64,000 bases of DNA from Campylobacter sp. RM12651 (GCF_022369475.1 NZ_CP059600.1:1178001-1242000); one strand, 5' to 3'; positions 26,633-36,918 are shown, counted from the stretch's first letter. Numbers and translations: made by a program. Notes: generated by a model not told the origin, from the letters alone.

Positions 26633-27630
26633 AATTTAAATTCCACGCAAAAGCTCTTAGGCTCGTTGCAATAGTATATGTTTGCATTGTGAGCGTTGCA
26701 GATTTGTTTGCATAATGCTAAGCCTAAGCCATTGCCTTTTAATTTGGTTGTATTGAATGCTTCAAAAAGATTAGTAAGATTTGCTATCTTTTCGCCACTA
26801 TCAAAAACACTAATTTTATATATATTATTTATAATTTCTCCTTTGACTTTGATAGTGCCATTTTCTTCACAAGCATCAATTGCGTTATAGATTAAATTAC
26901 TTAAAACTAAGCTTATTAAAGACTTATCAGCACTAATTGTAAATGGAGCAAAAGTGCATTCACTTAGAATTATCTCATCACTATTATTATAGGTATTAAA
27001 GACATTTTGGCATTCGTTTTCAAATTCTTGCAAATTGAACTCATATTTATTTAGCTTAAACCCACGAGTAAAAAGTAAAGTGCTCTCAATTATTCTCTCA
27101 ACCCTTTTGATCGCATCTTGCATTTGCATTACAATATGTTTATTTTTAAGCTCAACTTTACTAAAAAGCACCCCTGCTAAAAGCGAAACCGAGCCTATTG
27201 GATTTCTAATCTCGTGAGCTAAATTAGCCGCTACTTGACCCATAGAAACAAGCCTTTCATCTCGCTTTTCTTTAGTAATATTTGTAGCCATTATTAGGTG
27301 CTTATCAGCGTATTTTATAGATTTGATTTGATAAAAATTGTTTAAAAATTCTAATTCATAATGCTCTTTATTAAGGTCAATTTGCCTAAATAATTCATCA
27401 CTTGCTAATTTATTTTTCACTACTAGATTTTGATTTTCATCCAAAACCCAAATAGCACTTGGTAAAATCTCAATGATTTCATTTATCATTAGCATTAAAC
27501 TATCATAAGAAGTCTTTAAAGCCTTGTATTCATTCTCTACTACATAAGTTTGCTCAATTAACGCCTTTAGCCCATCAGCAAAACTCTGCTTATCTGATAA
27601 ATCTAAGCTATCTAAAATATTTTTATTCAT
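26623..27630 (-). CDS. flgS: Flagellar sensor histidine kinase FlgS
   Basis: 335 residues, no membrane segment, so cytosolic. An N-terminal coiled coil (about 10-55) and PAS-like domain (about 55-120, AIWVLDENQNLVVKN) precede the H-box (GQVAANLAHEIRNPIGSVSLL, phospho-accepting His near 139) and a HATPase domain with N-box SLVLSNLIYNAIDACEENG and G-box LKGNGLGLALCKQI. Size and domain order match Campylobacter FlgS, which senses the flagellar export apparatus and phosphorylates FlgR to activate sigma-54 genes. flgR is not in this window. Confidence 0.88.
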   Translation of the reverse strand: MNKNILDSLDLSDKQSFADGLKALIEQTYVVENEYKALKTSYDSLMLMINEIIEILPSAIWVLDENQNLVVKNKLASDELFRQIDLNKEHYELEFLNNFYQIKSIKYADKHLIMATNITKEKRDERLVSMGQVAANLAHEIRNPIGSVSLLAGVLFSKVELKNKHIVMQMQDAIKRVERIIESTLLFTRGFKLNKYEFNLQEFENECQNVFNTYNNSDEIILSECTFAPFTISADKSLISLVLSNLIYNAIDACEENGTIKVKGEIINNIYKISVFDSGEKIANLTNLFEAFNTTKLKGNGLGLALCKQICNAHNANIYYCNEPKSFCVEFKLDI

Positions 27631-27778
27631 AAATGTCCTTTAATTTTTTAATTATCTTAGCAGTTTTTATAAAAACAAAAAGAATTTAAAATTAGAATTT
27701 ATATAGTATTTCACATTATAGAATATCTTTAAAAAGAGAAAATAGTAGCAATTATGGAAAAATAAATTATATTTTTTT

Positions 27779-27803
27779 GATTTTAGCCATTAAGGCTAAA
27801 ATC
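27779..27803 (-). terminator. Perfect 10-bp hairpin just after bcp
   Basis: GATTTTAGCC and GGCTAAAATC flank a 5-nt loop, starting 3 bp after the bcp stop on the minus strand. It is the most GC-containing hairpin in the window, but an A-run, not a U-run, follows it on the minus strand, so termination is uncertain. The stretch 27631-27778 holds no gene. Confidence 0.45.
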
Positions 27804-27806
27804 TAA

Positions 27807-28244
27807 TTATTCTCCTAATAAATCCTTATTAAGTCTTGCGGCAAAACCTGTTGCTTTGTGATTTTTGTATTCTTTAATGATTTCGCCGTTTTCATCTAGG
27901 ATAAAGCACGAGCGAATAAGCCCTTCGTATTCTTTACCATAATTTTTCTTAATCCCCCAAGCACCAAATAGCTTAGCCACTTCTTTAAATTCATCGCTTA
28001 ATAAAATCTGATTTAAGCCGTATTCAGCTTTAAATTTCGCTAGTTTTTCACACTTATCAGGACTAATTCCAATCAGCACATATCCTGCATTAAGCAATTT
28101 ATCAAAACTCTCACTTAATTCACAATTTTGCTTGGTACAACCTGGAGTGTAAGCTTTTGGATAGAAAAACACTATCACCTTTTTACCGCGAAAATCACTT
28201 AGATTAATCGCTACTTCATCTTGATTTAATAAAGTAAATTCCAT
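27807..28244 (-). CDS. bcp: Peroxiredoxin, Bcp family (thiol peroxidase)
   Basis: 145 residues from the ATG at 28244, which has AAGGA 6 bp upstream; an in-frame ATG 42 bp earlier lies inside selA. The peroxidatic Cys is in FFYPKAYTPGCTKQNCELSE, with the second Cys five residues on, the atypical 2-Cys Bcp pattern. It reduces organic and hydrogen peroxides in the cytosol with thioredoxin-type reductant. It starts 2 bp after the selA stop, so both are on one transcript. Confidence 0.93.
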   Translation of the reverse strand: MEFTLLNQDEVAINLSDFRGKKVIVFFYPKAYTPGCTKQNCELSESFDKLLNAGYVLIGISPDKCEKLAKFKAEYGLNQILLSDEFKEVAKLFGAWGIKKNYGKEYEGLIRSCFILDENGEIIKEYKNHKATGFAARLNKDLLGE

Positions 28245-28246
28245 AT

Positions 28247-29533
28247 TTAATCCTTTAAAACTTCTTTTATAATATTTGCTAAGCATTCTAATTGATTAGG
28301 TAAAACGCTCCTTAAATCAATTATTATGCTATCTTTATCATAATTAGCCACTACGCCTTTATTTAAAAGTTCGTTTATCTTGCATTTATTAGCCTTAATT
28401 TTTAAAGCATAGCCACTTAGTAATTTTTCAGGCATTGAGCCACCCCCTACTAGGCTTTTGCTCTCTATGATTTCGCCAAAATTTATTAGCTCTTGCAAGG
28501 TTTTTGCTTTGTTTAAGACTTGAGATTTTGTATCATTTAATAAAGCTAAGCTTGGTAGATTTGCATAGTCTTTATTTAAATAATTTTTAACAGCTTTTGT
28601 AAGTATTAATAAGCTAGTTTTATTTAGCCTAAACATTCTTAAAAGCTGATTTTTGCGTAATTTTTCAATTAGTTCTTTTTTACCTAAAATAATTCCTGCT
28701 TGAGTGCTAGAAAATAATTTATCCCCACTAAATGAAACCAAGCTAATACCTTTAGATATTAGGCTTTTTACACTAGGTTCATCCCTTAAACTATCATTTA
28801 TTAAATCCACATAGCCACTACCTAAATCATAATAAAATATTTTTTCATTTTTACAAGCTAAATCATTTAGGCTAATCGCATCTACTTCTTGACTAAATCC
28901 ACCGATATAAAAGTTTGATTTATGAGTTTTTAAAATCATTTTTGCATTGTTTAATTCAGCTTCATAATCGCTCATCTTAGTCTTATTAGTAGTCCCTACT
29001 TCAATAAGCTTTGCTCCACTTTCACGCATCACATCGCTTACTCTAAATCCCCCACCAATTTCTACTAGCTCGGCTCTACTTGTAATTACACCTTCGTTTT
29101 TACCTAAAGTATTTAATACTAAAAATACAGCAGCAGCGTTATTATTTACCACAAGTGCATCTTCGCAACCAAAAAGCATTTTTAAATAAAATATGAGATT
29201 TTCATCTCTTTTACCCCTTGCATTGCTTTCTAAATCAAATTCTAAATTAATATTATTAGTATGAAAAGCCTTTAATTCATCATAATCACTCTCGCTCATT
29301 AAAGCACGACCAAGATTTGTATGAAGCACCACACCAGTAGCATTTATCAATGCTCTTGGCTCTTTTAATAGCCTTTTATTAATTCTTTCATTAAGCTCTT
29401 TGAGTATCATCTCGTAACTTTGCTCTTTATTAGTAGCTCTTAGTTCATTTATTAATTCTTTAGCCAAAAAGCTAACTAAAAAACTAGGTTTATCATTAAA
29501 GGCATTAATTAATTTTGATATTTGTGGTAGCAT
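28247..29533 (-). CDS. selA: L-seryl-tRNA(Sec) selenium transferase
   Basis: 428 residues. It converts seryl-tRNA(Sec) to selenocysteyl-tRNA(Sec) with selenophosphate. Landmarks are RALINATGVVLHTNLGRALMSE, VNNNAAAVFLVL, SRAELVEIGGGFRVSDVM, EVGTTNKTK and the PLP lysine in SFSGDKLFSSTQAGI. It is divergent from a polyferredoxin gene, as in C. jejuni. selB and selD are not in the window. mnmH at 43.3 kb is a second selenium gene and implies that SelD is encoded elsewhere. Confidence 0.94.
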   Translation of the reverse strand: MLPQISKLINAFNDKPSFLVSFLAKELINELRATNKEQSYEMILKELNERINKRLLKEPRALINATGVVLHTNLGRALMSESDYDELKAFHTNNINLEFDLESNARGKRDENLIFYLKMLFGCEDALVVNNNAAAVFLVLNTLGKNEGVITSRAELVEIGGGFRVSDVMRESGAKLIEVGTTNKTKMSDYEAELNNAKMILKTHKSNFYIGGFSQEVDAISLNDLACKNEKIFYYDLGSGYVDLINDSLRDEPSVKSLISKGISLVSFSGDKLFSSTQAGIILGKKELIEKLRKNQLLRMFRLNKTSLLILTKAVKNYLNKDYANLPSLALLNDTKSQVLNKAKTLQELINFGEIIESKSLVGGGSMPEKLLSGYALKIKANKCKINELLNKGVVANYDKDSIIIDLRSVLPNQLECLANIIKEVLKD

Positions 29534-29581
29534 TTTAAAATCCTTAAATATTTTTTAAAATACTAGCAAGGAAAGGTAAAA

Positions 29582-31192
29582 ATGAAAGAATTTGCATATT
29601 TAAAAAAGGCTGATTTTATAGATGATTTAGGCAAAAATATAGCCGTTATAAATAGCCCTACTAGTGAGAAATTTCTAATAGCAAATGATAAGGCTTTAAA
29701 TGCTTTAATCTATGCTCCTGAAATTGATTTTTATATAAAAAACTCAAGTGCTTTTAATAATGAAAAATTAGAAAAATTATATGAAGCAAGAGCTATTAAT
29801 TATGATTATTCAAGTGAGATTAATTTATATGCGAATATTGATAAAAGAATTTGCATATTATTTGATGATAAAGATTTAAAAAATAAATTAATAGATAATG
29901 GTTATAAGGCTGTTTGTGTTAGTGAATTTGAGTTTGTTTATGGTGGGATTGGCTCACTTGTAGTAGTTACTAAAGAAGGCGAATTAGATTGTGATTTAGC
30001 TATTTCACAAACAAAACTAAACAATCACGCAGTATTAATAAATCATGAAAATATATTGCAAGATTTAAATTCTTTAACGGGTAAAATTAGCTTTACAAGA
30101 AAGATTGAGTTTAATTCAAGTTTATGCCAATTAGATGGGCGTAGGAGTGAGCATTGTGGTTGGTGCGTTGAAGCCTGTCCTAGCGTGGCTTTAAGCACTG
30201 ATGATAAAAAAATCATAATAAGCGAAATTGATTGTATTAATTGTGCAAAATGCGTAAGCGTATGTCCTACTAATGCACTTGAGTTTTGTGAGTTTAATAA
30301 AGATTGCATAAAAGAAATTAGCAAAATCTATGAAAACGAGCAAATAATAATAACTCAAAATTATGATAATGATTTTAATATAAAGCATTTTTTACCATTT
30401 AATATACCTTTTGATTTATTGGATGAATTAATACTTTTACATTTAATAAACACAAGTGGTAAAAGCATTGCTATAGTTGGAGATATTAGCGAATTTTTAG
30501 CCGAAAAAATCAACTTAGTAAATGATATTTGCAAGGCAATCACAGGAAAAATAGCCATATATGTAAATGCAAATTTAGATGAAATTCCAAATGAATTGAT
30601 AAAAGAATTTAAATCAAGCGAAAGTAATTTTAGACTAAATAAAAGAGAGCTTTTTGGCTTAAAAATCTCTTCTATGTTAAATAATTTAGATAAAGGTGTA
30701 ATCACTGCTAAAAATTATGCAAAAATTAGCATAAATGAAAGCACTTGCACCCTTTGTGCTTCTTGTGCTGGGGCTTGTAATACGAATGCAATTTTAGCTG
30801 ATAGTAAAGAAAATGCTATTAAATTTAACGCATCATTATGCACAAGTTGTGGATATTGTATAAATTCTTGTGCTGAAAAAGATACTATTTTTATACAAAA
30901 TGATATTTTAGAACTAAATCCGATTAGCTTTACTCATAAAACTTTAGCTAAAGATGAATTATTTGCTTGTATTGAGTGTGGTAAAGAATTTGCTACTAAA
31001 AAATCAATTGATAAAATAGCTGGTATTTTAGGGGCTACTTTTAGCTCTGATGTTACGAAAAAATACTCGCTTTATTGCTGTGCTGATTGTAAGGCTAAGA
31101 TAATGATGCTAAAACAAGCTCAAGTTTTTGATGATACAAATAGTTTTTTTGCACCACTTGAAGAAAAATTAAATAAATTTTTGAAAGGTTAA
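29582..31192 (+). CDS. Polyferredoxin-like 4Fe-4S protein (formate dehydrogenase-associated context)
   Basis: 536 residues. Cys clusters typical of 4Fe-4S ferredoxins occur at about 180-245 (CGWCVEACPS; CINCAKCVSVCPTNAL) and 385-435 (CTLCASCAGACNTNAI; CTSCGYCINSC). A separate CIECG...CCADCK pair (about 462 and 505) looks like a zinc or rubredoxin-type knuckle. The homologue in C. jejuni (Cj1377c) also lies next to selA. The following gene, 1 bp away, is a TorD-like chaperone. Inference: electron transfer or maturation for a selenocysteine/molybdenum enzyme such as formate dehydrogenase. No structural dehydrogenase gene is nearby. Confidence 0.8.
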   Translation: MKEFAYLKKADFIDDLGKNIAVINSPTSEKFLIANDKALNALIYAPEIDFYIKNSSAFNNEKLEKLYEARAINYDYSSEINLYANIDKRICILFDDKDLKNKLIDNGYKAVCVSEFEFVYGGIGSLVVVTKEGELDCDLAISQTKLNNHAVLINHENILQDLNSLTGKISFTRKIEFNSSLCQLDGRRSEHCGWCVEACPSVALSTDDKKIIISEIDCINCAKCVSVCPTNALEFCEFNKDCIKEISKIYENEQIIITQNYDNDFNIKHFLPFNIPFDLLDELILLHLINTSGKSIAIVGDISEFLAEKINLVNDICKAITGKIAIYVNANLDEIPNELIKEFKSSESNFRLNKRELFGLKISSMLNNLDKGVITAKNYAKISINESTCTLCASCAGACNTNAILADSKENAIKFNASLCTSCGYCINSCAEKDTIFIQNDILELNPISFTHKTLAKDELFACIECGKEFATKKSIDKIAGILGATFSSDVTKKYSLYCCADCKAKIMMLKQAQVFDDTNSFFAPLEEKLNKFLKG

Positions 31193-31193
31193 A

Positions 31194-31877
31194 ATGAACG
31201 AAGAATTAAATATAACTAGGTCATATTTTTACGAATTTTGTGCTAGAGCAATTAGCTTTATGAATAATGATGATTTTAATACTTTAAGAGAACAAGCTAA
31301 GTTTTTTTATGATAATTTAGATGATTTAAAAGATGATTTTAAAGTAATTTTAGATACTGATTATGCAGCTTATAAAGATGAGCAAAATGCTGTTTTTTAT
31401 GATTTTTCTTATGTAAATGTGCCTACTGATGCTAGTTTTTATGATGAAGGGCGTGATAATGGCAAAATGAGAATAATTGCAACAGGAATTTTAAAAAGAG
31501 CTAATTTAATCAAAAACACAAATCTTAGCGATAATGAAGATAGTATGAATTTTTTATTTTATCTAGGTAGTGTTTTATGCAAAAATAATGATGAATTATG
31601 TCAGGAGCTATTTTCAAGAATTATTAATGAGGTTGTAGATGAGTTTTGTGAAAAACTACAAACTCATAAAAACTCAAAAATATTTACTCATATTGCAAAT
31701 ATCATATCTTATTTAATACAAATTGAAAGGGCATTTTATAGTGTAAATGCACCTGCTAAAAAAGAATCGGTTGCAGATAAAGCATTGCAAAGAATACCTT
31801 ATGAACCAAGACTTCCAACCGAGTTTTCAAAAATCAATATGAGTGAGCTAACTAGCTTTAAAGAAAATATAGAATAA
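31194..31877 (+). CDS. TorD/DmsD-family molybdoenzyme chaperone
   Basis: 227 residues, all-helical. The pattern YFYEFCARAISFM near the N-terminus, FYDEGRDNGKMR, and NEDSMNFLFYLGSVL corresponding to the TorD-family E-x-x-F-M/L helix, supports a TorD-like fold. Such proteins bind the twin-arginine leader or apo-form of molybdoenzymes and assist cofactor insertion. It starts 1 bp after the polyferredoxin gene, so they are co-translated. The C-terminus (RIPYEPRLPTEFSKIN) is Pro-rich and variable. The client is probably formate dehydrogenase by comparison with FdhM of C. jejuni, but this is inferred. Confidence 0.75.
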   Translation: MNEELNITRSYFYEFCARAISFMNNDDFNTLREQAKFFYDNLDDLKDDFKVILDTDYAAYKDEQNAVFYDFSYVNVPTDASFYDEGRDNGKMRIIATGILKRANLIKNTNLSDNEDSMNFLFYLGSVLCKNNDELCQELFSRIINEVVDEFCEKLQTHKNSKIFTHIANIISYLIQIERAFYSVNAPAKKESVADKALQRIPYEPRLPTEFSKINMSELTSFKENIE

Positions 31878-31895
31878 GTTTTATAAAGGAATAAA

Positions 31896-32342
31896 ATGAA
31901 GATAATGTTTGTATGTTTAGGCAATATTTGTCGCTCTCCTATGGCTGAGTTTATTATGAAAGACTTATGCAAAAATAAAGAATTTAAAATAACAAGTTCA
32001 GGAACAGCAGGTTATCACGATGGAGAAGATATGCATATAGGCACGAAAAAACTTTTAAAAAATAAAAATATTGAATGCGATAATTTCGTATCAAAAAAAC
32101 TCACAAAAAAATTATGCCAAGAATATGATTTAATCCTTACTATGGACGAGAGTAATTATAAAGATGTTTTAAATAATTTTTATGAGTTTAAAGACAAAGT
32201 AAAACCAATATGTTCTTATTGTGATTTAGGATATAAAAATGTGCCTGACCCTTGGTATACAAATAATTTTGATGAAGTTTATATGATTTTAAATAATGCT
32301 TGCAAAAACATTTTAAAAGAAATTGAAAATAATAAGATTTAG
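31896..32342 (+). CDS. Low-molecular-weight protein-tyrosine phosphatase family protein
   Basis: 148 residues. The P-loop CLGNICRSPMAE (Cys-7, Arg-13) is at the N-terminus and the general-acid Asp in VPDPWYTNNFDEVY near 125, the complete LMW-PTP signature. It would dephosphorylate tyrosine residues or small phosphoesters in the cytosol. AAAGGA precedes ATG. No tyrosine-kinase or polysaccharide gene is adjacent, so the substrate is unknown. Confidence 0.9.
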   Translation: MKIMFVCLGNICRSPMAEFIMKDLCKNKEFKITSSGTAGYHDGEDMHIGTKKLLKNKNIECDNFVSKKLTKKLCQEYDLILTMDESNYKDVLNNFYEFKDKVKPICSYCDLGYKNVPDPWYTNNFDEVYMILNNACKNILKEIENNKI

Positions 32343-32360
32343 CTAAAAACTAAATCTTAT
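32332..32360. terminator. Bidirectional hairpin overlapping both stop codons
   Basis: ATAAGATTTAG and CTAAATCTTAT form a perfect 11-bp stem around a 7-nt loop. The phosphatase stop lies in the left arm and the pflB stop in the right arm. Confidence 0.6.
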
Positions 32361-34609
32361 CTAAATATCTGAAATGTAAAAAACTCTGATTTGTATTCAT
32401 CATTCATTTTCTCATATTGCGATATAGCTGATTCATAATTTTTTGCTTCGTGATAAAGTAAAGCTAAAGCCAATCTTGATTCAAGATTGCTTGGATTTTT
32501 TACACGAGATAGCTCAAGTAAGGCTATAGCTGAATTATTATGCCCTGCTCCAATAGCTGCAACACTAGCTAAAAATAAAATATCAGAATCTTCAATATGA
32601 TAATCATCAATCAAACTATTATAAATTGCAAAACTCTCTTCAAATTCATTAGCATAAATATCTATATAAGCAAGTGCTTTTAAAGCTCCTATGTCTTCAT
32701 TAGTTTTTAAATATTGCTTTAATTTTTCTCTTTCTTGTTGTAAAAGACCTGAAATCTGCATTAATTTTACATAGTTATACCCTACTATTTTAGCACCACC
32801 AAATAATGAGCGATAATCTAATTTTTTGTTAAGAAAATACATTTGAACATCTTTAGCATAGGCTTTTACATCTTTTTTATTGTTTTTTAAAGAAAAATAT
32901 AAAATATTTGCGATTATGTCATTATCACTTAAGTCTATTAAAACTTTTGATTTATCTATCATCTTATCGTAATCATTTTGCATATAAAATCCAAGAATTT
33001 CTAAACTAATATTGCTAATATTATTTGTATTAGTTTGGTTCAAAAAACCTTGCATATTTACATAATCTTTTTTCTTAATTGAAAGCAATGCTAAATAATA
33101 ATTTCTATCTTTTTCATCTTCAACATAATTTAAATTATATTGTAAATCTTGCTCTAATTTCGTAGTATCATCATATAACAAATCCGAACAAAATAAAGCA
33201 TAAATTCCTGCTCTTAAATCCTTAGGGTCTAAATGATAACTAGCTAAAAAGTGTTTTTTTGCTAAATCATATTTGCCTAAGAGTGCATATGCTAAACCTA
33301 AATCATATTGCAAAATACTATGCTGTGGATAAAGCTTTACTAATTCTTCTAATAACTCACTAGCACTCTTTATATCATAACTAAAAGCATAATTTAAAGC
33401 TTTTGTAATTTGTATATTTATCTTTGATAAAGTTTGACTATTTTTAAGATAATTTGAGCTTTTATCTAAATCATCTAAGTAAATATTAACATTTGCCTTA
33501 TTTATCATCTTAGTCGCACTTGTCGCATCAAATACTTTAAAAGGCGAAAAATAAAATATCAAATCATATTTTTGTTGCTTTGAATCTATAAAGGTTTTTT
33601 CATAAGTATGTTGAGCGTAATTTATATCAAATATCCTATCATCTATGGTTGTTTTGACATTATAACTTGACTTAAGCCACTCTAAATCATTTTTCTCTAA
33701 TTCTTTTAAAAACCTTGAAGCTTCTTGATATTCTGCTAATTTTATATCAACTAAAGCTAAAGCTAATTTTGTCTCTTTTGGTTTTATTCTTTTTTCAAGT
33801 GCATTTTTTAAATAAAATCTTGCTTTGTTATATTCAGCATTTCTTGCATAAAGTAATCCTAAAGATAAATTTTTATCATAAGAATCTTGTAAATTAATCT
33901 CTCTTATAGAATCAGAACTTTTATTAAATGAGCTTAATATTTTTGCTCTTAAATATCTTGCGTCGTTTTGATAAAGTGGATGGATTTGTTTATTTAATGC
34001 TTGTAAAGCTTCAGGATAAAATCCTTTATAAAAATTCACTAAACCCAAGTAATAATAATAAAGGCTTGAGTTTTTTTCGTTACTTAAATAAGAATATGCT
34101 AAATCTATATAATATTTAAATTCTTTATCTTTTTGTAATTTTAAAGCACAAACAGCAGCATTTAAAGCAGCCACCGTGTTATTTTCATTATTTTCTAAAG
34201 CCTTTTGAAAACTCTCTAAAGCTCCTTTATAGTTTGCTTGTTTCATTCTTGAAACTCCTAAATTATAATGCGAAAAACTCTCATTATATTTAGCTATATT
34301 TTCATATATTTTTAAAGCTTCACTTTTGTTTCCACTCTCATATAAAGCATTGGCTTTTGCCACCATTAAATCTAATTTTTGGCTTTTAAATTGTTGAATG
34401 CTTATTTTTGGTTCTATTAGCTCATTTTGCTCAACTTTAATTTCTTTTGACTTATCTTGAGTAAAAATTAAAAAAAGCAAAACTACCAATAAAATAATAA
34501 TAAGTAAAGAAAGTCCAGCGATTAAAATTATACTTTTTTTGCTGAACTTACTTTGTTTTACTGGAAGAGTATTTCCTTCTTCAATAACAATTACTTGTTC
34601 TTCTGCCAT
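32357..34609 (-). CDS. pflB: Flagellar motor scaffold protein PflB (TPR protein)
   Basis: 750 residues. A short cytosolic N-terminus and one membrane segment (about 27-50, SIILIAGLSLLIIILLVVLLFLIF) are followed by many TPR repeats in the periplasmic part (for example SHYNLGVSRMKQANYKGALESFQKAL and LQYDLGLAYALLGKYDLAKKHFLASYHLDP). Location next to serS and trpS, size and topology match C. jejuni PflB (Cj0390), part of the periplasmic scaffold that holds stator units, with PflA. The family call rests mainly on synteny plus architecture. serS lies 8 bp upstream. Confidence 0.82.
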   Translation of the reverse strand: MAEEQVIVIEEGNTLPVKQSKFSKKSIILIAGLSLLIIILLVVLLFLIFTQDKSKEIKVEQNELIEPKISIQQFKSQKLDLMVAKANALYESGNKSEALKIYENIAKYNESFSHYNLGVSRMKQANYKGALESFQKALENNENNTVAALNAAVCALKLQKDKEFKYYIDLAYSYLSNEKNSSLYYYYLGLVNFYKGFYPEALQALNKQIHPLYQNDARYLRAKILSSFNKSSDSIREINLQDSYDKNLSLGLLYARNAEYNKARFYLKNALEKRIKPKETKLALALVDIKLAEYQEASRFLKELEKNDLEWLKSSYNVKTTIDDRIFDINYAQHTYEKTFIDSKQQKYDLIFYFSPFKVFDATSATKMINKANVNIYLDDLDKSSNYLKNSQTLSKINIQITKALNYAFSYDIKSASELLEELVKLYPQHSILQYDLGLAYALLGKYDLAKKHFLASYHLDPKDLRAGIYALFCSDLLYDDTTKLEQDLQYNLNYVEDEKDRNYYLALLSIKKKDYVNMQGFLNQTNTNNISNISLEILGFYMQNDYDKMIDKSKVLIDLSDNDIIANILYFSLKNNKKDVKAYAKDVQMYFLNKKLDYRSLFGGAKIVGYNYVKLMQISGLLQQEREKLKQYLKTNEDIGALKALAYIDIYANEFEESFAIYNSLIDDYHIEDSDILFLASVAAIGAGHNNSAIALLELSRVKNPSNLESRLALALLYHEAKNYESAISQYEKMNDEYKSEFFTFQIFR

Positions 34610-34617
34610 ACTTTATC

Positions 34618-35865
34618 TTACATATATTTTTGTAATACTTCAGGTATTGCTATTGTGCCATCTTCTCTTTGATAATTTTCCATAATAGCTACTAAAGTCC
34701 TACCTACTGCAAGGCTTGAACCATTTAGTGTATGAGCTAATTTGTTTTTACCATTTTCATCTTTATATCTTATTTTTGCGCGTCTTGCTTGAAAATCATA
34801 GCAATTACTAACAGAGCTAATTTCACGATATTTATTTTGTGCTGGTAGCCACACTTCTAAATCAACGGTTTTTCCTGCACTAAAGCCCAAATCCCCACTA
34901 CAAAGCATTAAATGTCTATGAGCTAAACCTAAGCTTGTTAATAAATCACTTGCACAACTAAGCATATCTTCAAATACTTTATCGCTATCTTCTTGAGTGC
35001 TAATGCTTACAAGTTCAACTTTTCCGAATTGGTGTTGGCGGATAATTCCTTTTGTATCACGCCCTGCACTTCCTGCTTCTTTTCTAAAACAAGGTGAATA
35101 GCAAGTCATTTTAATAGGCAATTCATTTAAAGCTATAATTTCATCATTATATAGATTTGTTACACTAACTTCACTTGTAGGGATTAAATACAATTCTTCG
35201 CCATCAATTTTGAATAAATCATCTTTAAATTTAGGTAATTGTCCTGTGCCAAACATAGTATTAGCATTTACAATATAAGGAGTATTTACAAACTCAAATC
35301 CTCTTGAGCGGTTAAAATCTATCATATAATTATATAATGCTCTTTCAAGTCTTGCACCTTCACCGCGTAAAGCTACAAAACGACTTTTAGCAACTTTTAC
35401 ACCACGCTCAAAATCAAGCCAACCAAGTGCCACACCTAAATCATGATGGTCTTTTGGAGTGAAATTAAATGTTGGTGGAGTTAATACCTTTTTAATCTCT
35501 ACATTTTCTTCTTCATCATTTCCAATAGGCACACAATCAGCTATTAAATTTGGAATACAAGCTGCAATTTCATTTAATTTAGCTTCACTTATGCTTACTT
35601 TTTCGTTTAATTCAGCTATTTTTTTCTTATTTTCATCTAAAGACTTTTTAAGCTCACTTATATCTTCTCCTGATTTTGCTTTAAGTCCCATTTCTTTTGA
35701 GAATTTGTTTTGAAAACTTTGAGCGTTTTCTAATTCTATTTTTAACGCTTTTGTATCATTGTAGCTATCTAATAAACTTTTTAAAACTCCATCATCTACT
35801 TTTTTTGCTTTTAATTTTTGATTAAAAACTTCATAATTTTCTTCAATTTTTCTTAAATCTATCAT
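34618..35865 (-). CDS. serS: Seryl-tRNA synthetase
   Basis: 415 residues. The N-terminal coiled-coil arm (about 1-110) contacts tRNA(Ser). The class II core shows motif 1, then motif 2 [26 protein letters not shown] as two adjoining blocks, and motif 3 [19 protein letters not shown]. It charges tRNA(Ser) and tRNA(Sec), so it also feeds the SelA reaction. AAGGAG lies upstream of ATG. It is 9 bp downstream of trpS. Confidence 0.96.
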   Translation of the reverse strand: MIDLRKIEENYEVFNQKLKAKKVDDGVLKSLLDSYNDTKALKIELENAQSFQNKFSKEMGLKAKSGEDISELKKSLDENKKKIAELNEKVSISEAKLNEIAACIPNLIADCVPIGNDEEENVEIKKVLTPPTFNFTPKDHHDLGVALGWLDFERGVKVAKSRFVALRGEGARLERALYNYMIDFNRSRGFEFVNTPYIVNANTMFGTGQLPKFKDDLFKIDGEELYLIPTSEVSVTNLYNDEIIALNELPIKMTCYSPCFRKEAGSAGRDTKGIIRQHQFGKVELVSISTQEDSDKVFEDMLSCASDLLTSLGLAHRHLMLCSGDLGFSAGKTVDLEVWLPAQNKYREISSVSNCYDFQARRAKIRYKDENGKNKLAHTLNGSSLAVGRTLVAIMENYQREDGTIAIPEVLQKYM

Positions 35866-35874
35866 AATTTCTCC

Positions 35875-36843
35875 TTATAAACTTAAAGCTTTATAAACTT
35901 GTTGCATTTTATTTTGCGCTAATATACTAGCTTTTTTTGCACCATCGTTTAATATATCAGCAATTTCTTTACCTTGCAATAATCTTTCATACTCACTTCT
36001 AGCCTTGTCAAAATACTCCCAAATAACATCACATAAATACAATTTAAAATGCCCGTATCCTTCTCCACCTTTTTCATACCTTGAACGAAGACTTGCTAAA
36101 TCATTTTCATCTAAAAATAATTCAGCAATTTTATATATATTACAATTTTTCCAATCCTTAGGCTCTTCAATAGGAGTGCTATCGCTTACTATTTTATTTA
36201 CTTGTTTTTTAAGTTGTTTATAACTTGTGAAAATATCAATAGTATTGCCATAACTTTTACTCATTTTAGCACCATCTGTGCCTACTATTGTTTGAGTATT
36301 TTCATCAACTAATGCTTCAGGGATAGTAAATACATTTCCAAATTCATTATTAAATTTAATTGCAATATCTCTTGTGATTTCTAGGTGTTGAATTTGGTCT
36401 TTTCCAACAGGAACTAATGGTGCATCAAACAATAAAATATCAGCCGCCATTAAAACAGGATATGAAAATAAGCCGTGATTTGCACTAAGACCTTTTGCTA
36501 TTTTATCCTTGTATGAATGTGCTCTTTCAAGTAATCCCATAGGAGTAAATTGCGATAGTATCCAATAAAGTTCTAAGACTTCTTTAACATCACTTTGTAA
36601 ATAAAATATACTTTTATTTGGATTTAATCCTAAAGCTAAAAATGCAGCTGCTGCTTTGTTAATATTATCTTTAAAATTACTAGCTGTTTTTTTATCCTTT
36701 AAAATACTTGTCATAGCGTGATAATTTGCAATAAACATTATCATTTCATTATCATTTTGTCTTTTCATCATTGGAGCTATTGCTCCAAAATAATTGCCTA
36801 TATGCAAATCCCCACTTGGCTGAAGTCCTGTAAAAATTCTCAT
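35875..36843 (-). CDS. trpS: Tryptophanyl-tRNA synthetase
   Basis: 322 residues. The class I signatures HIGN (GDLHIGNYFGA, residues about 12-22) and KMSKS (GAKMSKSYGNTID, about 195) are intact. It heads the trpS-serS-pflB run and is divergent from an FAD oxidoreductase gene at 36919, sharing a 75-bp spacer. Confidence 0.97.
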   Translation of the reverse strand: MRIFTGLQPSGDLHIGNYFGAIAPMMKRQNDNEMIMFIANYHAMTSILKDKKTASNFKDNINKAAAAFLALGLNPNKSIFYLQSDVKEVLELYWILSQFTPMGLLERAHSYKDKIAKGLSANHGLFSYPVLMAADILLFDAPLVPVGKDQIQHLEITRDIAIKFNNEFGNVFTIPEALVDENTQTIVGTDGAKMSKSYGNTIDIFTSYKQLKKQVNKIVSDSTPIEEPKDWKNCNIYKIAELFLDENDLASLRSRYEKGGEGYGHFKLYLCDVIWEYFDKARSEYERLLQGKEIADILNDGAKKASILAQNKMQQVYKALSL

Positions 36844-36918
36844 TTGTTCTCCATATCTTTACTTGTAATTTAAAATTTATGCTTAATATAGAGCAAAAAA
36901 ATTAATAAAGGAGCTTAA

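Noticed and set aside
30043-30705. Antisense open frames within the polyferredoxin gene and similar open frames elsewhere
   Set aside because: They lie opposite strong conserved genes, lack ribosome binding sites and have unlikely compositions.
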